From: Terrimicrobium sacchariphilum
GTDB taxonomy: Bacteria; Verrucomicrobiota; Verrucomicrobiia; Chthoniobacterales; Terrimicrobiaceae
Assembly: GCF_001613545.1 (NCBI RefSeq)
Contig: NZ_BDCO01000003.1
Span: 620,001 to 684,000, forward strand
DNA: 64,000 nt
Direction of reading: 5' to 3'
The position numbers and the translations under genes were made by a program. Of the stretch, positions 34,601 to 42,477 are shown in pieces. The notes under the pieces are model-generated. The model made no database searches, was not told where the DNA came from, and saw nothing but the letters and a program-made list of their open reading frames with translations. Position 1 is the stretch's first letter. Every line of letters begins with the position of its first letter.

Positions 34601-34766
34601 AGATGGCGTCCAGAAACTCTCCCGCCGCCTTGCGGGTAAAGGTGAGGGCGATGATTTTCTCGGCGGGAACGCCCCGGGCCAGCAGTTCGATGAAACGGCT
34701 GGTGAGGCGGTATGTCTTGCCCGATCCCGCGTTGGCGATGATTCGCTGATGGCGCAGAGGGTTCAT
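31677..34766 (-). CDS. addA: UvrD/AddA-like helicase-nuclease (RecB-type)
   Basis: About 1029 residues from ATG 34766, which overlaps the stop of the upstream nuclease gene (ATGA); an earlier start at 34787 is less likely. Superfamily 1A helicase motifs are present: Walker A ANAGSGKT, ALTFTRKAAGEF (motif Ia), WLLDEFQDTSRLQW (motif II), GDTKQAIYSWRGGD (motif III), VMTIHASKGLDFDMVI (motif V) and YVALTRAKRGLYL (motif VI). The C-terminus has a PD-(D/E)XK nuclease motif (ALLLDFKTDD). With its partner it would resect double-strand breaks in place of RecBCD. The subunit length is somewhat shorter than Bacillus AddA. Confidence 0.88.
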   Translation of the reverse strand: MNPLRHQRIIANAGSGKTYRLTSRFIELLARGVPAEKIIALTFTRKAAGEFLDAIFERLLKASSSDMGARELAGAVGFPALKQADFHRLLEDMVRKLPQLALGTLDGFFARVVRVFPLECGLAGEITVLDPQFLDVTRRGVLAAVFRAHAANDKSFAELLELLRQESRNRQSRTVIETVDRQVATLHEKYLQTPAQHVWGDPSDIWGEHPPFQNSGHLSARVELFADELEEIHSDMEDKHREGWRELLDEIGRLKAGHVVPKECLGFALKALSAPPSKKAEECFDLKLSRKTFAFPETLRPLVEDIAKSILSIDLQTRITRSRALHALVEKFERTYQRTVRQAGKLTFLDITGMLASGDTGAWSGQSLRPHVRQAIDYRLDASYDHWLLDEFQDTSRLQWLAIRDLIDEVIQSESGRRSFFYVGDTKQAIYSWRGGDSRLFDDIARYYNASGEDRIDVSESLNTSYRSVPEILESVNTLFSPGNLSDQAGIIEFPAATLSRWQASWRQHHASNPQAGRGCVTWQTFATDEGSSFLDQQAARLAAEINPIEKGWTCAVLVQTNSRIASVVNALRAEGLPAAAEGRFFPCADNELAGALLALVHWLAHPHDTLAEKHVLMSPFATLWHEGAEHFRLAALHLIRTQGFAEAVRQWVNQAAPSRGEYLQSRFETLIEAAVEFEAVTGGTGTLDEFVTYAQGFTDTEIGSGDTIRVMTIHASKGLDFDMVILPEVQGVSLPSRRDDSSIHLHVNDHGDVDWGLDLPNKDVCEADPVLSEAYEQDVAEDCYENLCLYYVALTRAKRGLYLLTTAQKDSTTSRDFNRLLHLTFPRKSGRYVLGNEEWHAAGKPVTISAPAEPAGFDASVSPIRTARTASHPSETHSSTLPGRAILAAQASADLGVEIHAALAEVEWLPGPTPDLDSVSPEAAMLLREFLENPENAVHFEKPTRKSTLWREKAFDVVLPDGRRVAGVFDRVVVQADQALLLDFKTDDAEPAELEKRHGKQIAVYRECLAALTGLPESAIEARLVPVR

Positions 34767-37543
34767 TCGGGCCTCCCTTGCAGCCATTCCAGAGATTCCT
34801 CGGAGAGAACATCTTCCGGGGCTTCTCCGAGGAAAAGCGAGTCATAGTCGTCGTAAAGCGGCTCGCGGGGCGGCCAGAATATCCCGCGCGCGATACGCTC
34901 GGCGATGGCTTCCGTACAAAGCGTCGCGTTGCTGATGGTCTCCTCGTCGAGATCAAACATCGCGATCTTTGCGTCCTCCACTCGTTCCGGGAGCAGGAAA
35001 TATCCGACGACCGGAGGTGCGAGATCGTCGCGCCACTTGAAGAGCGAGAGTTCGCGGTAGAGGGGGAGTTGAAGATTCGTCCAGTAGCGCGGCTTGCCAT
35101 CGCGAATAACTTCTTCGCCTGGCAGGAGTTCCGCGGGACAGCGCGAGGAGAAATGCGCCTCATCAGGCGACTTGTCACGGGCGAAGGTCTTGTAATCCAG
35201 GATACGCCGCTGGCCGGTGCGGATATGCACCTCGATTCGGTCCAGGCTTGCGGAGATCGGCAGACCGAACCACTCCGGAGATTTCTCCCCCTTGGGGCCA
35301 AACCGGTACTCGGAGTGAAGAATCTGCCACCCGGCGGCCCGCTCCCCAGCCTGGATCTGCGCCATTCGCGACAGGCGTACGCGCAGGCTTTCCTGCTGCA
35401 CTCGTACGGGTAGCGAAGGGTGCAGACCATGCAGTCGTACCACCTCCCGGTCGAGCGCGTCGTGAAGGAAGCGCTCGATGATGCGGGGATCGTCACTCTC
35501 GCGGGCGACCTGGTCCTTGGCGAAGCGATCAACGACCGTGTGAAACAACAAACCAAACATCGAGGCATTCATCTCACCGGCCTGCGGATCGATGGCTCCC
35601 ATGCCGAGCACATGCTTGAAGTAATACCGCATCGGGCAGGCGAGATAGTCGCCAAATCCCGTCACGGGGAGCTTCGTCATCGTCGCTGCCCTGGGCACCT
35701 GCAGTCTCCACTCGCGTCGCCGCCGAGGCGAATGGCGCAAGGTTGGGACGGAATGAAAGACCCGCGCCACGCGAGTGGCGAGTTCCTCTGGCGGGCAACG
35801 CAGGAGCAGCCGCGAGGGCTTGGCTGGTTCGCCCCCCGCATTCATGCGTCCATAGAGAAACTTGACTGCTCCGGGAGGGCGGGAACGTAGGATGTTGTGG
35901 AGGAAAAAGGCGTCGCGCGCGTAGCGTGAGCGGTTCGTTGAGAGACCCAGAGTCTCCCTCGCGCTGTCGGGCAGAAAGGCGTGCCCATTGGTGGATGAGG
36001 GGAGGGCGCCCTCCGTGCAGCCGGTGAGTACCAGGTGCTCCTCTGCGAGCCAGGGAGCTTCCAGCCAGCCATTGAGTTCCACGGCATCTGCAGAGTGGGC
36101 GTCGTAAAGAGCGATGCGGCGCGCGGCCTCACGGATGCACTCACGAAGTAAATCGCCGTTTTCATGAGCGTGAGTCCGTGCCTCGCGGAGGGCGTTGATA
36201 TAGCCGCGCAGGGATTGGGCCTCGCGGGAATGGGACTCCAGCTTCGCTTCACCGTAAAGAAAAGCTACAAACTGCTCCAGGCCCTCCACGAGGTCGGATG
36301 CCGCGGCGAATTCCTTGCGCAACGTCTCGACGGTTTGAACAAAGTGAGCCCGCTTGCGAAGCATCTCAGGCTCTTCCTCGATCGGGCGTTGGAAGTACCC
36401 TGCGACATCCTGCCAGTAGTCGATCAACATCTCTGTGCGCACGAGGTCGTAGGCCTCGAGGCTGTGTGCGGGTACGAGGCTGGCGGTGCGATTCAGCGCG
36501 GCGAGAAACGCGGGAGATTGCACCACTGGAGCGAGGGCTGAGACGAGCTCGCTCGTGCAGAACTCCACCCACGCATCGGTGAGGACCGCGATCTCGGCGG
36601 CGGCGAGAGGTTCCCCCTGGGGATCAAAGACCTCACGATTGCGCCGCGCAAACGCGCTGCGCGCCTGGGCTTTGAGGGATTCATCCGCCAGGCAAAGACC
36701 CGCTCCGGGAGCCGAGGCGATCAATCGGGCTGCCTCCTCGGCTTCGGAATAGGCATCGGCGGTCACGATGATGTCGCCTGCACGGATCGGGATGGTCATT
36801 TCCTCCCAGTCCTTGGCCGCCGGGGTTCCCCAGGCATCAAAGGTGATCTCGGGTTCCCCCGGAGCATCGACGAGGACGGTGATGCGAACGCCGCACTCCT
36901 CGAGATGATTGAAGATCAACCGGTGCAGGCGTGGGAGATCTGCGACATTGGCGATGACGATATGATCCAGCCCGGATGGTGGCGATGCCTCAGCAATGGC
37001 GGCAATGCGGGCCTCGTTCGGGTCTGCATTCTGGAGAAATGAGAGGTAGCCGCGGTAGAGGGTTGCCACCGCCTCCCAGCGCTCGGCGTCGTTGGACAAC
37101 AGCTCGGGCAGCTTTTCCGAAAGCGGGGTAAGGGCCGCCTCCGCGAGCGATGAGCAGAGATCGAGGAACGTCTGTGCGAGCCGGGCCGAGTCGCGGGCGG
37201 GGATGGGGAGCCGAAACCCCGGCAGCAAATCGCTCACCGCATGGGCCTCATTGCTGATCGCTCGACTCCAGGCTGCGAGGCGCTCGGAGGGTGTCGCCAC
37301 CTTGGGAAGCAGGGCGTCAATGAAGCCAAACGGGGTAGAGATACGGGGCGGAAAGAGTCCGGCGCCATGATCCTCGGCCAGCAGCGATAACTCGTCTCTC
37401 AGCCTCCGTCCCGCTCCTGCCGTAGGCAGCAGGACGGCCACAGTGCTCAGATCCCATGGTTTGCTGGAGGCCTGACCGGCCAGCCATTCCGCGGCCTTCT
37501 TGACCAGCGGTCGAGCTTCCGTGAGGAAAACAGGCGTAGGCAT
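34763..37543 (-). CDS. addB: AddB-like PD-(D/E)XK nuclease with inactivated helicase domain
   Basis: 926 residues. The N-terminal part aligns in style with AddB/RexB-type inactivated helicases: VAVLLPTAGAGRRLRDELSL retains the strand-loop-helix of motif I but not a functional Walker A. Helicase-like blocks recur (LVLTGCTEGALPSSTNGHAF). The C-terminal nuclease has LACPMRYYFKHVLGM and the catalytic RILDYKTFARDKSP. Only one cysteine of the AddB iron-sulfur set is apparent, as in RexB-like members. The gene overlaps the AddA-like gene by four bases, so they are made together and should form one break-resection enzyme. Confidence 0.87.
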   Translation of the reverse strand: MPTPVFLTEARPLVKKAAEWLAGQASSKPWDLSTVAVLLPTAGAGRRLRDELSLLAEDHGAGLFPPRISTPFGFIDALLPKVATPSERLAAWSRAISNEAHAVSDLLPGFRLPIPARDSARLAQTFLDLCSSLAEAALTPLSEKLPELLSNDAERWEAVATLYRGYLSFLQNADPNEARIAAIAEASPPSGLDHIVIANVADLPRLHRLIFNHLEECGVRITVLVDAPGEPEITFDAWGTPAAKDWEEMTIPIRAGDIIVTADAYSEAEEAARLIASAPGAGLCLADESLKAQARSAFARRNREVFDPQGEPLAAAEIAVLTDAWVEFCTSELVSALAPVVQSPAFLAALNRTASLVPAHSLEAYDLVRTEMLIDYWQDVAGYFQRPIEEEPEMLRKRAHFVQTVETLRKEFAAASDLVEGLEQFVAFLYGEAKLESHSREAQSLRGYINALREARTHAHENGDLLRECIREAARRIALYDAHSADAVELNGWLEAPWLAEEHLVLTGCTEGALPSSTNGHAFLPDSARETLGLSTNRSRYARDAFFLHNILRSRPPGAVKFLYGRMNAGGEPAKPSRLLLRCPPEELATRVARVFHSVPTLRHSPRRRREWRLQVPRAATMTKLPVTGFGDYLACPMRYYFKHVLGMGAIDPQAGEMNASMFGLLFHTVVDRFAKDQVARESDDPRIIERFLHDALDREVVRLHGLHPSLPVRVQQESLRVRLSRMAQIQAGERAAGWQILHSEYRFGPKGEKSPEWFGLPISASLDRIEVHIRTGQRRILDYKTFARDKSPDEAHFSSRCPAELLPGEEVIRDGKPRYWTNLQLPLYRELSLFKWRDDLAPPVVGYFLLPERVEDAKIAMFDLDEETISNATLCTEAIAERIARGIFWPPREPLYDDYDSLFLGEAPEDVLSEESLEWLQGRPE

Positions 37544-37548
37544 CCGCT

Positions 37549-38226
37549 TTATTGAGACCCGGAGCCCAGGGCGGCGCGGAGTGCCTCGACCTCCTTGGCC
37601 AATTGAGCGGGAGAGGTCTTTTTCTGGTTTTCAACCTCCTTGGCGATCGCCGTGACGGTTTCACGCATCTGGTCAATGGCCTTGCCACGGAGTAGCGGTG
37701 CCATCATGGAACCCGGGGTGACCAGGTTACGATAGCAGATCAGGGATTCCTCTCCGTAAGGCTCGATGCGAAGACAGCCTTCGCTATCCTTCGTCTGGGT
37801 GGCCCGGAGCAGCTTCCAGTCGATGCGATAAACTCCATTCGTCAGGCTCAGGGAGTTGCGGGCGGTATAATACTCGTCGGGCAGGATGGGGATATCGACG
37901 CCGTAGTCGACTTCGGCCACACAAGGGCTCACCTGCTTGGAAATCTCGGACTTGAGCAGATTGGGAATGTATTTCGTTGCGCCGGGGTAGTTTGTGAAAA
38001 CTGCGGCCACTTCCTCGGGTTTGGCGGCTACCCGGCGATAAAGTCGCACGCGAGGCCACGGTTTTCCTGCAATGTCCTCCGTGACAACGACTAACTTGCC
38101 GTCTTTAACCTGTTGAAGATAGCTGTCGGAGAGTTCTTTTGCGATTTCTCCTGCCTGGATGCCGGAAGTTGCGAGAATAAGCCCGGTACCGAGGAGGCAC
38201 CGCCATCTTTGCCAAGCTGTCTTCAT
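37549..38226 (-). CDS. Secreted START/SRPBCC-like protein
   Basis: 225 residues from ATG 38226; the frame extends further upstream only because it runs antisense to rpsU. A signal peptide (CLLGTGLILATSGIQAGE) is followed by a domain that resembles START/SRPBCC ligand-binding folds: VRLYRRVAAKPEEVAAVFTN, YPGATKYIPNLLKSEI, YRIDWKLLRATQTKDSEG and CYRNLVTPGSMMAPLLRGKA. The C-terminal ~40 residues are helical. It starts immediately upstream of addB (5-base gap), so it may be co-transcribed with addBA, but a functional link is not obvious. It may bind a hydrophobic ligand in the periplasm. Confidence 0.7.
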   Translation of the reverse strand: MKTAWQRWRCLLGTGLILATSGIQAGEIAKELSDSYLQQVKDGKLVVVTEDIAGKPWPRVRLYRRVAAKPEEVAAVFTNYPGATKYIPNLLKSEISKQVSPCVAEVDYGVDIPILPDEYYTARNSLSLTNGVYRIDWKLLRATQTKDSEGCLRIEPYGEESLICYRNLVTPGSMMAPLLRGKAIDQMRETVTAIAKEVENQKKTSPAQLAKEVEALRAALGSGSQ

Positions 38227-38341
38227 GCGGGGGAACGCAATACGGAATATCACAGAAATCAGCAAACAGGAAAGGAGATGTTTGACTCCCGGAAAATCAG
38301 CCGTTACCGTCTCAGGCCCCAAAAGAAAGGAAGGTGAAGAT

Positions 38342-38545
38342 ATGCCAGAAGTGACAGTCCGTAAAGGAGAGCCAATCGACCGCGCCCTTAAGCGCCTCAA
38401 GTCGAAGTTGGACTCCGAAGGCATTCTCGACGAAGTCCGTCGTCTGCGCGCGTTTGAAACGCCCACGCAGAAAGCTCGTCGCAAAGCGAAGAACAACGCC
38501 AAGCGCGCGAAGCTCAAGATTCGTTTCAACCTGAACCTTCCTTAA
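38342..38545 (+). CDS. rpsU: 30S ribosomal protein bS21
   Basis: 67 residues, the usual size. The sequence (MPEVTVRKGEPIDRALKRLK, then KARRKAKNNAKRAKLKIRF) is a clear bS21, highly basic and ending in the Verrucomicrobia-like extension. A strong Shine-Dalgarno GGAAGG (38329-38334) lies 7 bases before the ATG, noteworthy because most genes in this window lack one. bS21 sits near the 3' end of 16S rRNA and affects initiation. Confidence 0.95.
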   Translation: MPEVTVRKGEPIDRALKRLKSKLDSEGILDEVRRLRAFETPTQKARRKAKNNAKRAKLKIRFNLNLP

Positions 38546-38553
38546 GCAATTTT

Positions 38554-39393
38554 TTGCCGAAGGTAATCATAGCCGGCTGCGGTTTCCTTGGAGAAGCCGC
38601 AGCCGATTTGTTTTTTTGCTCAGGCTGGGAGGTGCTTGCCTTCGCTCGGGAGGATTCAGTGCGGCGGTTGGCGGGAAAACCTTATGAGGTTCGCTCCCAG
38701 GATCTTACGCAGGAGTTTTTGCTCGATGCTCCCTGGCGTGGCGCTGACGCCCTGATCTACGCTGTAAGCACGCGGGGGGGGGACGTTGAAGCCTATCGCA
38801 TGGCCTATCTGGAGGGATTTCTCAATTCCCTCGCTGCCGCCAAACCCCGTCGCTCGCTCTTTGTCAGCAGTACATCGGTCTATGCTCAGAGAGACGGCGA
38901 ATGGGTGACGGAGGACAGTCCTTCCGATCCGCCCCGGGATACTGGGCGCATCCTCCGCGATGCCGAGGGGGTCGCCCTCGCTTCGGGTGGGTACGTAGCG
39001 CGGCTGGCCGGACTGTACGGTCCGAAGCGCTCGGTTTTGCTCAAGCGCTACCTCGCAAAGGAGGCCGCCCTCGACGGGGAGGGGAGTCGCTGGATCAACC
39101 AGATCCATCGCGATGACGCAGCGAGGGCCCTCTTCCATCTTTACGCGCATCGTTGCGCTCCTGGTATTTACAATGTAGCCGATGACCAACCGGCCACCCA
39201 GCGGGATGTATACCAGTGGATCGCCGACTTCCTCGGCGGAGCACTGCCCGCTCCAGCGCAGGGCGATGTGGTCCGTCGACGCGGCGCAAGCAACAAGCGT
39301 GTTTCCAACGCGAAGCTCAAAGCCGCGGGATGGACGCCGCTCTTCCCGGCCTACCGCGTGGCCCTGCCGGATTTGGTGCGGGCCGAGGAGTGA
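38554..39393 (+). CDS. NAD(P)-dependent SDR/epimerase family protein (YeeZ-like)
   Basis: 279 residues from a TTG start 8 bases after rpsU. The Rossmann glycine motif (VIIAGCGFLGEAAADLF) opens the protein, followed by DALIYAVSTRGGD, SLFVSSTSVYAQRDGEWVTE and VARLAGLYGPKRS, as in the extended/atypical SDR group around E. coli YeeZ. The active-site Tyr in the SVY.Q block is retained, but the YxxxK motif is altered, as is common for this group. Substrate unknown. Its proximity to rpsU suggests read-through transcription. Confidence 0.85.
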   Translation: MPKVIIAGCGFLGEAAADLFFCSGWEVLAFAREDSVRRLAGKPYEVRSQDLTQEFLLDAPWRGADALIYAVSTRGGDVEAYRMAYLEGFLNSLAAAKPRRSLFVSSTSVYAQRDGEWVTEDSPSDPPRDTGRILRDAEGVALASGGYVARLAGLYGPKRSVLLKRYLAKEAALDGEGSRWINQIHRDDAARALFHLYAHRCAPGIYNVADDQPATQRDVYQWIADFLGGALPAPAQGDVVRRRGASNKRVSNAKLKAAGWTPLFPAYRVALPDLVRAEE

Positions 39394-39446
39394 TTTTCGG
39401 CGAAAAAACCCTTGGCGGACCCGACTCCCTGCATAAAGTCTCCCCG

Positions 39447-40067
39447 ATGCTTCTCCGGAGTCTGGCCCTAGTCGCAATGATCGCCATCGCCACCACGGCG
39501 CAGGCGGGCCAGCTTTCCCGGACGAAGCTCGTCGCTGCCGCTGTCGAGAGTGCAAACGATAACATCGCCTCCGGGTGGTGCGGACGTGGCATCTACTCGA
39601 TCCTGAACAAATCCGGTCTCGGAGCAGGTCTTAAGCAGGGAAACGGTCAGGACTGGGAGAAAATCCTCGCCGATGCCGGATGGAAGCCGGTGGCTTGTGT
39701 TTCACCTTTTAAGGCTCCTCTAGGCAGCGTACTCGTCTATCTGGGTGATGCCCGTATGGGGAAACGTAATCGCGGCACGCCCGGCGGTTCCTACGGTCAT
39801 GTGGAAATGGTTGCGCTCGCTCCGAATGGCCAGCGCCTCTACGTATCCGACTGCCCCCGTGCCCTGCCTGGTGGATCGGTTTTCGATAATTTCACCAGGC
39901 GCGCCTGGATGCCTCCGGGTGGTTCGATTCTCACCCCCTTGCCGCCTGTCGATCAGCAGGTGGCCGTCGTGCTCGAGGAACGCAAGCGTATGGCGCTCGC
40001 GTTCTTCGATAAACGCCAGCAGCTGACCGAGAACAAGACGACGACATCCTCGGTGCAGGTGCAGTAA
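39447..40067 (+). CDS. Secreted cysteine-peptidase-like (CHAP/NlpC-like) protein
   Basis: 206 residues with a signal peptide (MLLRSLALVAMIAIATTAQA). The mature protein has a candidate catalytic cysteine in ASGWCGRGIYSIL and a histidine in GGSYGHVEMVAL after a GSVLVYLGD strand, the order expected for CHAP/NlpC-type amidases. This would make it a peptidoglycan-cleaving enzyme; the assignment rests on motif order only. The C-terminal ~45 residues are charged and unlikely to be part of the catalytic fold. It is convergent with the next gene (5-base gap). Confidence 0.65.
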   Translation: MLLRSLALVAMIAIATTAQAGQLSRTKLVAAAVESANDNIASGWCGRGIYSILNKSGLGAGLKQGNGQDWEKILADAGWKPVACVSPFKAPLGSVLVYLGDARMGKRNRGTPGGSYGHVEMVALAPNGQRLYVSDCPRALPGGSVFDNFTRRAWMPPGGSILTPLPPVDQQVAVVLEERKRMALAFFDKRQQLTENKTTTSSVQVQ

Positions 40068-40072
40068 GGCAT

Positions 40073-41455
40073 CTACGTGTAGTGCAACTGCGCTGTTGCG
40101 CGGCAGTCGGCTGAGGCCGTGACACGTACCCAATGCGCGGAAAACCCGTCCGGGAAGACGTGCGGGACATAACTCCCGGCTGGAACCTCGATGCGTGCGT
40201 AGGATTTCCATACCCCGCAGCCAAGGAAGTCGACCTCGACGTTGAAGGTTACTGCATGGGCGCTTTCCTGGGAAAGGTGCAGGACCTTTTTGTCGAAGCC
40301 AGTCATCAGGTACGGATCGGAGGGTTCGCCCGCCTTTACCGCATCCTCCCACCATGGGCCGCCCCAGCCCTTTGGCTTGCCGAGATTCCACAGATCGTCG
40401 GTGCGACCGAACCAGAGGCCGGACTGAGGCTCGGCGCATTGCAGATTGCCGCCTCCCTCGTGACTGGTGTTGTCCGCGCCGATGATGAGCATGCCTTTCC
40501 ATGAGCAGAAATCGCCATGGACCCAGAGGTGGGTGGAGATGGGGCGGATGCCCCACACGCGATTGCCGTAAGCCCATGGGGAGAGTTCGTAAAACATGCC
40601 ATGATGATCCATGAGCAGGCGCTCGTGATCGACGGAGCGGATGCGCGGCCATTCGGTCTGCCACTTGTGGTCCCAGCAGTGGGAGGCCTTGGGCAGACGG
40701 TAGGTGCGCCAGGTCTTGTCGGCTCCGGTGAAGACCTTGAGAATCGCCGAGGCGCGATCCCAGCCGGTGGCGAAGACATTGCCGCCGTACGGCCCGAGTC
40801 CTCCGAGGCCTACGTAGGGTTTGCGCTCGATGACGGTCCATTTTTCTCCATCGTACTCGGCCAGCGTTCCCTCGCTCTGCTTCCCGAGGAAGTCTGGTTC
40901 GCTGTAGTCATTGTTGACCACGACGAGGCGCCCGCCCTCGGTATAGCAGTCCTTGTAGTGACAGGAATATTCGCCGGGAGTGGAGAGCGCCGCAGTGAGG
41001 TCAAAGATGAGCTTCACCTCAAGGGTATGGACGTTGAGTTCGAAAAGCTCGCCCTCCATGCCGAGCATGTAGACGAGATTCTCGGGATCAGTCAGGTGCG
41101 TGGCCGTGCCGCAGAGCCGGATGTCGATGAGTTCGCGCACGGTGCGCACGGTGTGCTGCGTGTCGATGAGGTGCGGCCCGATGATCAACTGGCTCGACGG
41201 CGCGTGGACGAAGCGGTTGGCGTAAGTTCCGTCGACCGCGGCGGGATGCACTGTCATGGAGAAATCGTCCTCGATCACTCGTAGCCCCGCGCCCGTGCCG
41301 GTGTGCCGACGGTGGGAGACGTAATTTAGCACGTACAGTTTGCCCAGCCACGGCATGAGGCAGCCGATGCCGATCTCACTGCGCGGCGGGCCAAAGTCCG
41401 CGACCTGGGCAAGCGAAGGAATGACGCCGGAAACACTGAAGGGAGGCTTGTTCAT
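40073..41455 (-). CDS. Beta-propeller-like cytoplasmic protein, divergent from a LacI regulator
   Basis: 460 residues with no signal peptide. Repeating strands such as MLGMEGELFELNVHTLEVKL, LVVVNNDYSEPDFLG, TLAEYDGEKWTVIERKPYVG and LLMDHHGMFYELSPWAYGNR suggest a seven-bladed propeller. The C-terminal domain (VEVDFLGCGVWKSYARIEVP to VTASADCRATAQLHY) looks like a beta-sandwich. No catalytic motif was recognised. The gene is divergent from a LacI-family regulator with a 62-base shared intergenic region, which points to control by that regulator and a role in carbohydrate use (inference). A sugar lyase, phosphorylase or epimerase function is not supported by visible motifs. Confidence 0.7.
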   Translation of the reverse strand: MNKPPFSVSGVIPSLAQVADFGPPRSEIGIGCLMPWLGKLYVLNYVSHRRHTGTGAGLRVIEDDFSMTVHPAAVDGTYANRFVHAPSSQLIIGPHLIDTQHTVRTVRELIDIRLCGTATHLTDPENLVYMLGMEGELFELNVHTLEVKLIFDLTAALSTPGEYSCHYKDCYTEGGRLVVVNNDYSEPDFLGKQSEGTLAEYDGEKWTVIERKPYVGLGGLGPYGGNVFATGWDRASAILKVFTGADKTWRTYRLPKASHCWDHKWQTEWPRIRSVDHERLLMDHHGMFYELSPWAYGNRVWGIRPISTHLWVHGDFCSWKGMLIIGADNTSHEGGGNLQCAEPQSGLWFGRTDDLWNLGKPKGWGGPWWEDAVKAGEPSDPYLMTGFDKKVLHLSQESAHAVTFNVEVDFLGCGVWKSYARIEVPAGSYVPHVFPDGFSAHWVRVTASADCRATAQLHYT

Positions 41456-41482
41456 GGCATCAGGATTCCCCGCAGCCTCGTG

Positions 41483-41516
41483 TTGCGCAATGGGCTTGAA
41501 ATGTTCACAGTAACAT
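41483..41516. promoter_or_regulatory. Candidate LacI-family operators between the propeller gene and the regulator
   Basis: TTGCGCAA (41483-41490) is a perfect 8-bp palindrome with the central CG usual in LacI-family sites. A second inverted repeat, ATGTT (41501-41505) and AACAT (41512-41516), ends one base before the regulator's ATG. Binding is inferred from position and symmetry alone. Confidence 0.4.
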
Positions 41517-41517
41517 C

Positions 41518-42474
41518 ATGGAGGCCAAGAATCGCCCAACCCTTTATGACGTTGCCCGACTGGCGGGCGTCAGCCACATGACCGTTTCGCGTGTTGTGCG
41601 CGGCGGGTTTCGAGTGTCGCCGGGCACGAGGGAGAAGGTAGAGGCGGCGATTCACGCTCTCGGCTATCGGCCTGATCCCGCGCTCTCGGCCCTGGCGGCC
41701 TATCGGGAACGGCGAGGTCGCCGCCATGGCAGTGTGCTGGGTTATCTTTTGTGTGACGAGGACGAGTATGGGCTGCGCGTTCTCGCGGGAGCTCGCACGG
41801 AAGCCGAGCGGCTGGGATATTCCATCGAGGCGCAAAATCTCCCGGGTCAGATCGGGGGCAGGCGTCGCCTCGCTCGCCTGTGGTTTCACCGCGGGGTGCA
41901 GGGTGTGTTGCTCGGGACCTCTCAGGTGCCACAGGATTTGGAGGGATGGGATTGGGCTTTCTTTGCGCCCGTTTCGCTGGGCGCGCTCGCGCATCATCCG
42001 ACGATGAACAGTGTCGCCATGGATTACTTTGACGGAGTGACGAGGGCTGTGAACTGGCTCCGGGACCAGGGCGCGCGCCGGGTTGGCTTTGCCGTCGCCC
42101 CCTCGCTGGAGTCCCGCACCGGTCATCGCTGGCTTGGCGCGTATGCGGCATCACTCGCGGGAAAGAACGGGATTCCGCCTTACGCCGGGAACATCGACGA
42201 TCATGACGCCCTACGGCGGTGGCAGCGGAGGTTTCGGGTCGACGGGGTTCTGACCATTCACGCCAGCGTCTGGATGGCGCTCAATGAAAGAGTTTCCGGT
42301 TTTGCCTTTCTCAATTCCTTCGAGTGTCCGCCGGGGGTGATGCATATTGCCTCCTCCCCGGCGGATATTGGCAGCGAGGGGGTGAGGCTGGTCCATCACC
42401 AGCTTCTGGCCGGAGAGCTCGGCCTGCCTGCCGAAAGCAAGACGCTCTCCCTGCAGGGAAAGCTGGTGGTCTGA
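41518..42474 (+). CDS. LacI-family transcriptional regulator
   Basis: 318 residues. The HTH is canonical (TLYDVARLAGVSHMTVSRVV, then FRVSPGTREKVEAAIHALGY) and is followed by the hinge (RPDPALSALAAYR). The periplasmic-binding-like effector domain follows but is shorter than the usual ~340 residues; its SVLGYLLCDEDEYGLRVLAG and WLRDQGARRVGFAVA blocks match the family. Typical ligands are sugars. The gene is divergent from the propeller-like protein, probably its main target, and it may regulate its own promoter through the palindromes at 41483-41516. It is convergent with the AraC pseudogene. Confidence 0.92.
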   Translation: MEAKNRPTLYDVARLAGVSHMTVSRVVRGGFRVSPGTREKVEAAIHALGYRPDPALSALAAYRERRGRRHGSVLGYLLCDEDEYGLRVLAGARTEAERLGYSIEAQNLPGQIGGRRRLARLWFHRGVQGVLLGTSQVPQDLEGWDWAFFAPVSLGALAHHPTMNSVAMDYFDGVTRAVNWLRDQGARRVGFAVAPSLESRTGHRWLGAYAASLAGKNGIPPYAGNIDDHDALRRWQRRFRVDGVLTIHASVWMALNERVSGFAFLNSFECPPGVMHIASSPADIGSEGVRLVHHQLLAGELGLPAESKTLSLQGKLVV

Positions 42475-42477
42475 CCG

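Noticed and set aside
37549-38529. A 326-residue version of the START-like protein
   Set aside because: The N-terminal ~100 residues are antisense to rpsU; ATG 38226 gives a proper signal peptide.
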